Assembly: GCA_001792895.1 (NCBI GenBank)
Contig: MARA01000013.1
Span: 248,001-312,000, forward strand
Reading direction: 5' to 3'
Length of the DNA stretch: 64,000 nt
Source of the DNA: Lentinus brumalis
Lineage: Eukaryota; Basidiomycota; Agaricomycetes; Polyporales; Polyporaceae
The notes below the pieces were generated by a model that saw only the letters and a list, made by a program, of their open reading frames with translations, did not search any database and was not told the DNA's origin. Below are positions 57,590 through 64,000 of the stretch, one piece after another. Positions within the stretch are counted from its first letter, which is position 1; each line of letters opens with the position of its first letter. The translations under genes were made by a program, and so were the position numbers.

Positions 57590-57590
57590 C
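57590..57590. other. Re-entry point of the Plavaka frame
   Basis: Removing the hAT element together with one copy of TTCCCTAC would bring the reading frame (…HQSFPT) directly into LPPNVTEDV without a stop, so the insertion lies in an exon rather than an intron. Confidence 0.8.
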
Positions 57591-60500
57591 CCTCCCAACG
57601 TCACGGAAGACGTAGAAACATCTTGGAAGAACCTGGCTGCGCAGATCGTAGAGGAGGTTTATCGACTAGAGGACATGAAGGAGATTGAATGGGAGCTGCA
57701 GCAGCAACGACCGTCTGCGATCCTTGACCATGAGGGCTTTCGTGATATCGATACTTGTAAGGCATCCCATCTTCCAGCCAACTCTTCTCTGACAAGATTC
57801 TCTAGCTCGGTTCTTCGCTTTTCAATCATCAACGTGGACGAAGGCGCTCGCTCCTCTGTACGCCCAGGCGTTATTGGCAGCCACGATGAACGTCCTATAT
57901 CGTCTTCCGGGACGCGCGACCCATGTTCTCCTAGCCGGAATGCGCGACACCTTCCGACTTACGCTCATTTATGCTCGCGGCACAGAGGTGCTCACCCCGG
58001 AGGATAATCGTCTTCTGCGATTCCTCGCGCGCGATCCTCGCACTGTCTTAACGGCATTCGATCTCGATCCTTCCGTGCGCGAGTTCATCTGTTGCCCCTC
58101 GTGCTTCGCCCTGTACCCTTGCTCCGACACCGCTCCTCGCCTTTGTACGTACAAGTCCACTCCGACCAGTAATGCATGCAGAGCGAAGCTCTGGCGCAAG
58201 CGCACGATCCGTGGGAAGTCAATGGACTTCCCAGTGCGCAAATACCTGCATCAATCAATGCGACACTGGTTGGGACGGATGTTGTCGCGGAAGGATATCG
58301 AGACGTGGCTGCAGGAGCCTCGCTCCGGAGATCCTCATGACCCGATGCGGGACATCTTCGATGGACTAGCCCTGCAGAAATTCAAGGCGCCTTGGGAGGA
58401 TCACCCTTTCCTTCTCGCTCCGAACGACGAGCTTCGACTTGTGTTCAGTCTCTCGGTTGACGGATTCAATCCGTACCATATGAAGGAGGCCAAGCAATCA
58501 GTCTCGAGCACCGGGATCTCGATGGTCTGTCTCAACCTTCCCCCCCATCTCCGCTATCGTCCCGAAAATATGTATCTCGTAGGCGTTATCCCTGGTCCGA
58601 CAAAGCCATCCACAACGCAAATCAATCACTTCCTTTGTATACTCGTTGACGAGCTCCTTCCGTTCTGGCACGACGGCGTTGGTTACACAAGGACTTCCCT
58701 GCGCACCCTGGGACGCCTCGCCCGCCTCGCTCTGATCCCCCTTGTATGCGATGCGGTAGGGGCGAGGCAGGTTGCGGGTTTGGGTCCTGTTGAGCATACA
58801 TTCATGCTCTGCAGCTGCTGCACCCGCTCTCAAAGCGAGATAGAGGATATCAGTCTTGCCCCACCTCGCGATCTCCGGGCACACCTAGCTGCTGCTACCG
58901 CATGGCGCGACGCTCAGTCTACCCTGGAGCGTGAAGATCTCTTCAAGAAGAGCGGCATCCGGTGGACAGAGCTCCTTAGGCTGGGCTACTGGAATCCGTT
59001 ACTCTACGTGGTCGTCGACTCCATGCACAACCTCTACCTGGGCCTCTTGCAACGCCATATCCGGGACTACTGGGGCATCGCTGTCACGCTCGACGACGGA
59101 GATGCATCTGACCGCAACTCCAACAAGGCACCCCCCCGCCCTTCCCAGAAGGTCATGGATGCGGCGCAGGACGCCCTCCTCTACGGATCAGACAGTGCTT
59201 TGAAGTCCATGGGCAAGCCCGCACTGCATTATCTCTGTCGGGACCGCAATCTCCGGCGTGCCGGGACTATTCGTATGCTGATGCGACATCTCAAAGAATG
59301 GGTACGTAGTATCTCGTCTCCATATGTCAGCCGGACGTGAATATAATCTGATTGATAGCGGGACCGAGAGAACCTCCCACAGCCGAATTCCATACTGCCC
59401 GACCATGGCGCGCAGGAATCTGAGCTATGTGCCGAGTCCGAGCCTGTGGCAGACGCACTCGCAAAGAAGACGAAGATGACCGGTACGGGCGCGTCCACCC
59501 TGGGCAGGGTCAAGTCGCCGGAAGGTCTGGTTCGTAAAGGCTTAGTAGTATTGCAGCAGATGTGTAGCCACCGGAATCTTCCGACCCAAGGCCAACGAAA
59601 GGACTTGGCTGCGCGGCTGTGGGAATGGGTAAGAGGTCATCCGCACGTCTTGAACTCTATAGTGACATATAGGCGTAGCGCACAGACCGGCTGCAGAAGG
59701 GTTTGCCTCTTGAACCTGGCGATCCGCCGTCCGTTGACGCCTCCGGTGCAACTCACTCCGACGACGGCGCAGGAGATGTGGCCCGGCCTGACGCAGACGA
59801 CACAATCGACGCTGCCCATTTCATGCCTGGAGGATACCCCGAGTCTTTCGAATTCGTGATGCAGGTGCCCGCGCGTCAGGCATTGCCCGAGGTCGACCAT
59901 GTCGTAGCGCACAGTCTGCCAGTACGTGGGACACTTGTGATGTTGTTCTTGAATGTGTCCGTAACCATGACCATCAGAGCCTTCCGACTAGCCCGAATCC
60001 ACCCGGTAGCGGCGGCCAGACCCAGCAAAATGGACCGGTACTGTGAACATGTTTCCTGACTATAAGCTTGTCCTGCTGACCAGACACATAATACCAGACC
60101 CTTCCACCGACCGCGGCACTGGGTATCCAGAGCCTCGCTGAGTACGTCAGGGATCGGTCCCATATGGAGGTCCCGAGTTGGGTGAATCCCGCACCGCTAG
60201 CATTCGGCACTTCACAGCACGGAAAGCTCAGTGCAGACCAGTGGAGAACGGTGTCGTTGCTAAACCTGCCCGTCACTTTGATTCGTACCTGGGGGCTCGA
60301 AAGCGGCAGGCGATACCATATGTTGGTCAACTTCCTCCACCTCGCTGAGGCCGTTGCTACCTTGGGCTACCTGGAAGCCGACGAGGCCAGTTTGGCTCTG
60401 GCAGACGACTTACTGCGGAAGTATTTGGAAGGCGTCAAAGAACTCTACAAGGGGGGTAAAATCGTCCCGAATCATCATCTTGCCCTCCACCTCACCATGT

Positions 60501-61681
60501 TCATCACACTATTCGGCCCGTCCACGCCTGGCGAGCGTTCGTATTCGAGCGGCTCTTCTACTTGCTCCAAAGCATGAATGTCAACGGAAACTTCGGTTAG
60601 TCTTGAGTTCCTCGCGTTGCCTCTGTCATTTCTGATTTTATGGTAGGCGAACTCGAGATGACGTTCATGATGCAGATGTCGCGCATGTCCAACCTGCGTC
60701 CCATCTTGCAGACAGATGCCGTCAGAGCCGCTATGCCGGGTTTCGCGGCCGCCTATGATCGCATGACCCAGGAAGACAGACGCGGTATGCGACTCGATGA
60801 GATTATGCGCGGGACCCCCGATAACGCCGTACACGTCGTGGATAAAAAGAAAACCCCGTCATACACTGTTCTCGACGACCACATTTACGCGGCCCTACGA
60901 GAGCGGCTCAGGTTAGAAGGATTCACCTACAAGGGCGACGGCATGGGTCGCAATCCTTCACGTCCGAAGGCCCATGTTCTTCCCAGATCGGCCATCCTCT
61001 GTACAACTATCTCTATCTCCGGCGTCTTCTATAAGTGCCGAACGAGATCTCAAGGGGACAGCAACGTCATCTTCCGCCACCCAGCATTCAAGGGTGAAGA
61101 ACCGGGCAGGATAGAGCAGATCTTTGTGCATCGGAGGTCCACCGGGTCGGAAATCGTTGAGGACATTTTCTTTGTCGTGCGCAAACTGACTTCTCTCAGC
61201 TTCAAGGACCGTGCTCTGGATCCTTACCGCCTGTTTCCCATCGGGGGGATTCTCTATTACGAAGAATACGAGAAGCCTCTCTTCGTTGTTCGCCCCAAGG
61301 ACATGGTGTGTCATTTTGCAAAGACGAATATGAAAGGAGTCTCCTTCATCAAAAGAACCGCCGGACCTGGTGGTCGAACGATGGAGGACACGATTCGTTT
61401 CGACAAGCCCTGCGCCCATGTCATGAGGCTGGACAAGGTGAGTCGTTCATGTCCATTTTGAGACTCTTGTACGCAGGCTGATCTATGGATGAATAGCTGC
61501 TTCGCAGTTCACCCTCTCCTTCAACAGATGTATCCACGAGTGACAGTGCCCAGGAGACAGATGAGGGGATGGACATCGTATGAGGCCAACAAGGTGCGTT
61601 GTACCTAGTACGTGCGAAAGGTATGACGTTGATTGACATCTTTGTCAGTTCTCAACGGACACGGTCAAGGTTTCTATCTAG

Positions 61682-61966
61682 TCTTGCTGGATGTGCGGAC
61701 ATACTGTAACGAGTCTTGAGAACATAGTGCGTCTGGACGGACAGTCGGCGTATCGAATTCAGAAGAGCCCAATATATCCATCACGCCAGGTCTCTCACCA
61801 AAGGAGGACTGCAGGGCGGTACGAGTGAGCAGTCCCGATTGTTGCATACATTTACTAGGCCGCGGAGAAGTATTACCGCCCGCTTACCTCAAGATGCGGG
61901 CAGTTGCTCTCTGCATGCCTTTGACACCTAGCGCGATAATGTCGACGACGCTCAGGATGTCAGTCA
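61682..61966. other. Short spacer up to the duplication edge
   Basis: These 285 bases join the Plavaka stop codon to the start of the inverted copy. No terminal repeat of a Plavaka element was recognised. An ATG at 61894 opens a frame that runs into the duplicated coding sequence. Confidence 0.5.
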
Positions 61967-62346
61967 GCAATCGCATTCAACAATACTCGAGCGCGGATGT
62001 AGACTGCAAGTACCCGATGAAAGGCACGTACATCGTCTACTCCGCCGCGTCGGTCCAGGCCGGACTGGTGTCGGTGTACCCCCTTCTGCAGGCCTCGTAC
62101 CTGTTGAGCGACCTCGAGTTCACCCTCCGGTCGCTCGAGGAAGATATCCGCGAGGCTTTCGACAACGGCAGTCTTGCCAGACTGCTCGGCGACACAACCT
62201 GTCTTGTCGTGTCAGTCGAACCATGGCTTCGGGCGCAACATCGAGCCCTCGACGAGCAAGTCAGACACTTGAACGGTGTCAAGGCGGAGGCGATGAGATT
62301 GGTGGAACGCGTGAAAGGCCGGGAATCGCGACAGGTAGTTCTGTAG
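61894..62346 (+). pseudogene. Chimeric, 5'-truncated copy of the 19490-20609 gene
   Basis: From 61967 the sequence is the inverted copy of the 3' end of the left gene (NRIQQYSSADVDCKYPMKGT through GRESRQVVL, stop at 62344-62346). The original N-terminus and hydrophobic anchor are missing. By chance the frame is open into the new flank, so an ATG at 61894 (RAVALCMPLTPSAIMSTTLR) could start a 150-residue chimera. Whether it has a promoter is unknown. Confidence 0.75.
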
Positions 62347-64000
62347 ACGGTACAGAGTATGAGTATGTATTTGAATGTGACGCTACAGTATCCGTGGACT
62401 CCGAAGTGTGCCTAGGAGCGCCATGTTGCAGGAATGAAGATTCAGAAGAAACTTCGGAGCGCGGACTCGGAGAAGGCCCGTGCGGGCGCGCTACCCGAGC
62501 GTCTGCGCCTTCCTTCCCAGTTTGTCTCTGTCTGCGCCTCCATCTCTATACTTCTTCACGGTCCTCCTCCTCCTCCTCCTCTCCCTCTCACACCCTCACA
62601 CTTAGTCAAGCACGATAGACTTGCATGCTTTGTGTCATCATAGTGCCACGACGCCAACACTACCTCCCGGATCTCTCCCTTCCAGTTCCTCGGTTACTTG
62701 TTGGAGCGATGCTCCAGTACGGGTGAGCTCTCCGTACTGATACCTCTTGCCCTGCCTTGGCCTTGACTGACCGAGATCGGTATTGATAGGACACCGATCC
62801 GACGACACCCATTGGGGTTCCGACATCGTCGTGGTTCAAAGCAACGTACAAGATCTGCTGGGGTCGACGCACACGGGGCGATGCGCAGGAGTACAAGGGA
62901 GAGGGATCGTGAGCGTGAGGTGTGCAGCTAGCAAGTATCCGGCAGAAGGTGCGAGCCCCTCTCTAGGCGGTGACGAGCCAGAGAACGGCACCAGCAAATG
63001 GGACTGGACGCGCACTCTGCTCACCCGCCGACATCCCACGTGCTGGCTATCGTGAAAAGGGAGTACGACGCGTCGAGACGCACCTCGTAGCCCGCCGTGT
63101 AAGTTTGCTACTTCTGCTCGTCTTGCGATGAACATACTAACTCATCTTCCAGCGACTTCTCGACACTCGACAACTGGTCGGCTACTCTGGCCAACGCCGA
63201 GGCCGCAGTCTGGCAGGACGTGTGCCGACCGCAATGAACCGTTCGGTGCGTCCATCGTTGGTCGACCCCGCGATTGGACACGATCGTATGCCAACTCGTA
63301 CGTCAAACCAATTCCGCCGCGCGACAGCTTCGCGATCTTCCCGAGCACGACCATCACCTGTTTCCTAATCGACAACCCGACCGCGAGCAACCGCGACCGG
63401 CGTCGAGTGGGTAGCCTCCGCAAACGGCCCGAGGCAGGTGATCAAGGTCCGCGGGGAGGCCATCTTCTCCAGCGGTGCGATGGGTAGCTCGCAGGTCATG
63501 ATGCACAATGGTGTTGGTCGGTCTGCAGGACCACTGGGTACGTCGCCGCCTCTTGTTTCATGTGCTCTTCGCTGAGCTTGCTGCAGAGCTCCAACTCCAG
63601 ACGGACACCGACGCAACGGCATCTCTGTTACGCGTCCTAACGCCGCCGGGCACTATCCAACACGCTCTCGCTTTCGCTCTCTTTGCTCGTCCCAGCTCCG
63701 ACAATGACATCAAATCCGGCTACCCGGGATGTCTACACCACTACTCATGTTACCACCAGCGGGATCGACGGCACGACTGGTTTCGCCATCCCCGCGCCAT
63801 CCAAAGCGGCCTGTAGCATGGCAATTGAGAGGACGACGGCGTGAATCAGGAAGCTGAACACAACGAAGTGGGCTGGGAGCTAGTCTAGCTCGCCGACTCC
63901 GTCCTCACCGTTTCTGATGACTCAGCTCCACGACGAGAAGCCTGCGCTGAGGTTGCGGTAGCTCGGGCTACCTCGGCCTCCCTCCCGCACCTCCACGTCG
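61967..64000 (-). repeat. Right arm of the inverted segmental duplication
   Basis: This is the reverse complement of 17836-19869, continuing to the window end. Only two adjacent substitutions were noticed (62819-62820). Such identity over at least 2 kb, including dead sequence, means the copy is very young or kept alike by gene conversion. Confidence 0.95.
63110..63816 (+). pseudogene. GMC oxidoreductase remnant (right copy)
   Basis: It is the inverted duplicate of 18020-18730 with the same pieces (DWTRSYANSYVKPIPPRDSF, GVEWVASANGPRQVIKVRGE, SSGAMGSSQVMMHNGVG) and the same frame change near 63385. The gene was therefore already broken before duplication. Confidence 0.72.

Larger units (their letters stand above)
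52047..61681 (+). pseudogene. Plavaka/Tnp2-type (CACTA-like) transposase gene, split by a hAT element
   Basis: The 5' exon has HRVEDDVHIRLQELDMDSQM and ADIHHFCADLAHLRSALLHN and is cut at FPT by the hAT insertion (52526-57578). The frame resumes at LPPNVTEDVETSW (57587). The core exon (about 57804-59300) has FQSSTWTKALAPLYAQALLA, LRLVFSLSVDGFNPYHMKEA, VCLNLPPHLRYRPENMYLVG, LALIPLVCDAVGARQVAGLG and LLYVVVDSMHNLYLGLLQRH; the aspartates in VDGF, CDAVGAR and VVDSMH are the likely catalytic ones. A SAP-like piece (SPEGLVRKGLVVLQQMCSHR) and a C-terminal part to FSTDTVKVSI (stop 61679-61681) follow. The rest of the coding frame seems intact across about eight introns. The family is frequent in mushrooms, often domesticated or abundant; element ends were not found. 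Confidence 0.85.

Noticed and set aside
52047..61681. KDZ-type transposase
   Set aside because: The VDGFNPY, LPPHLRYRPENM and VVDSMHNLYLGLLQRH text fits the Plavaka/Tnp2 group better; no KDZ cysteine clusters were seen.

Overview
The window looks like nuclear DNA of a filamentous basidiomycete, most likely an Agaricomycete. It has densely packed genes on both strands with many short GT-AG introns of about 50-60 bases, intron-containing tRNA genes, BTB genes of a type common in mushrooms, a Plavaka/CACTA-type transposase and a hAT transposon. No operons, Shine-Dalgarno sites, CRISPR arrays or other prokaryotic signals were seen. Gene models were read by eye: coding frame, splice consensus and protein sense. 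Ends and some internal exons are therefore approximate.

Layout. (1) 1-4.6 kb: a decayed BTB gene, a tRNA-Arg, an intact tandem-BTB gene and a second tRNA-Arg, which together look like a duplicated BTB+tRNA unit. (2) 6.4-10.3 kb, minus strand: a ferric reductase whose 5' part is interrupted by a 539-bp MITE, and an unidentified gene behind it. (3) 10.3-14 kb: fragmentary coding signals only. (4) 14-20.6 kb, minus strand: a multi-exon orphan gene with a shorter relative at 40.7-41.9 kb, a dead CaMK-type kinase, a dead GMC oxidoreductase, and a gene with a membrane-anchor-like N-terminus. (5) 21.8-29.3 kb, minus strand: a charged nuclear-looking protein, a WD40 protein with a C-terminal membrane segment, and a helical protein. 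(6) 29.5-37.6 kb: a compact cluster with three related small tail-anchored proteins (30.9-31.6 plus, 32.6-33.5 minus, 35.4-36.0 plus) and helical partners, two of them divergently paired. (7) 38.9-49 kb: orphan genes of unknown function. (8) 52.0-61.7 kb: a Plavaka-type transposase gene split by a 5,053-bp hAT element (8-bp target duplication, 20-bp terminal inverted repeats), whose own transposase exon is split by a 425-bp foldback MITE. (9) 61.97-64 kb: an inverted, almost base-identical copy of 17.84-19.87 kb.

Only the ferric reductase has a confidently known biochemical role (surface reductive iron uptake or another transmembrane electron-transfer reaction). Two observations seem most worth following. 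The first is the undescribed tail-anchored family, supported by conserved exon lengths and intron phases. The second is the set of recent rearrangements: three-level nested transposons next to a near-identical inverted segmental duplication that cut one gene and created a chimeric reading frame.
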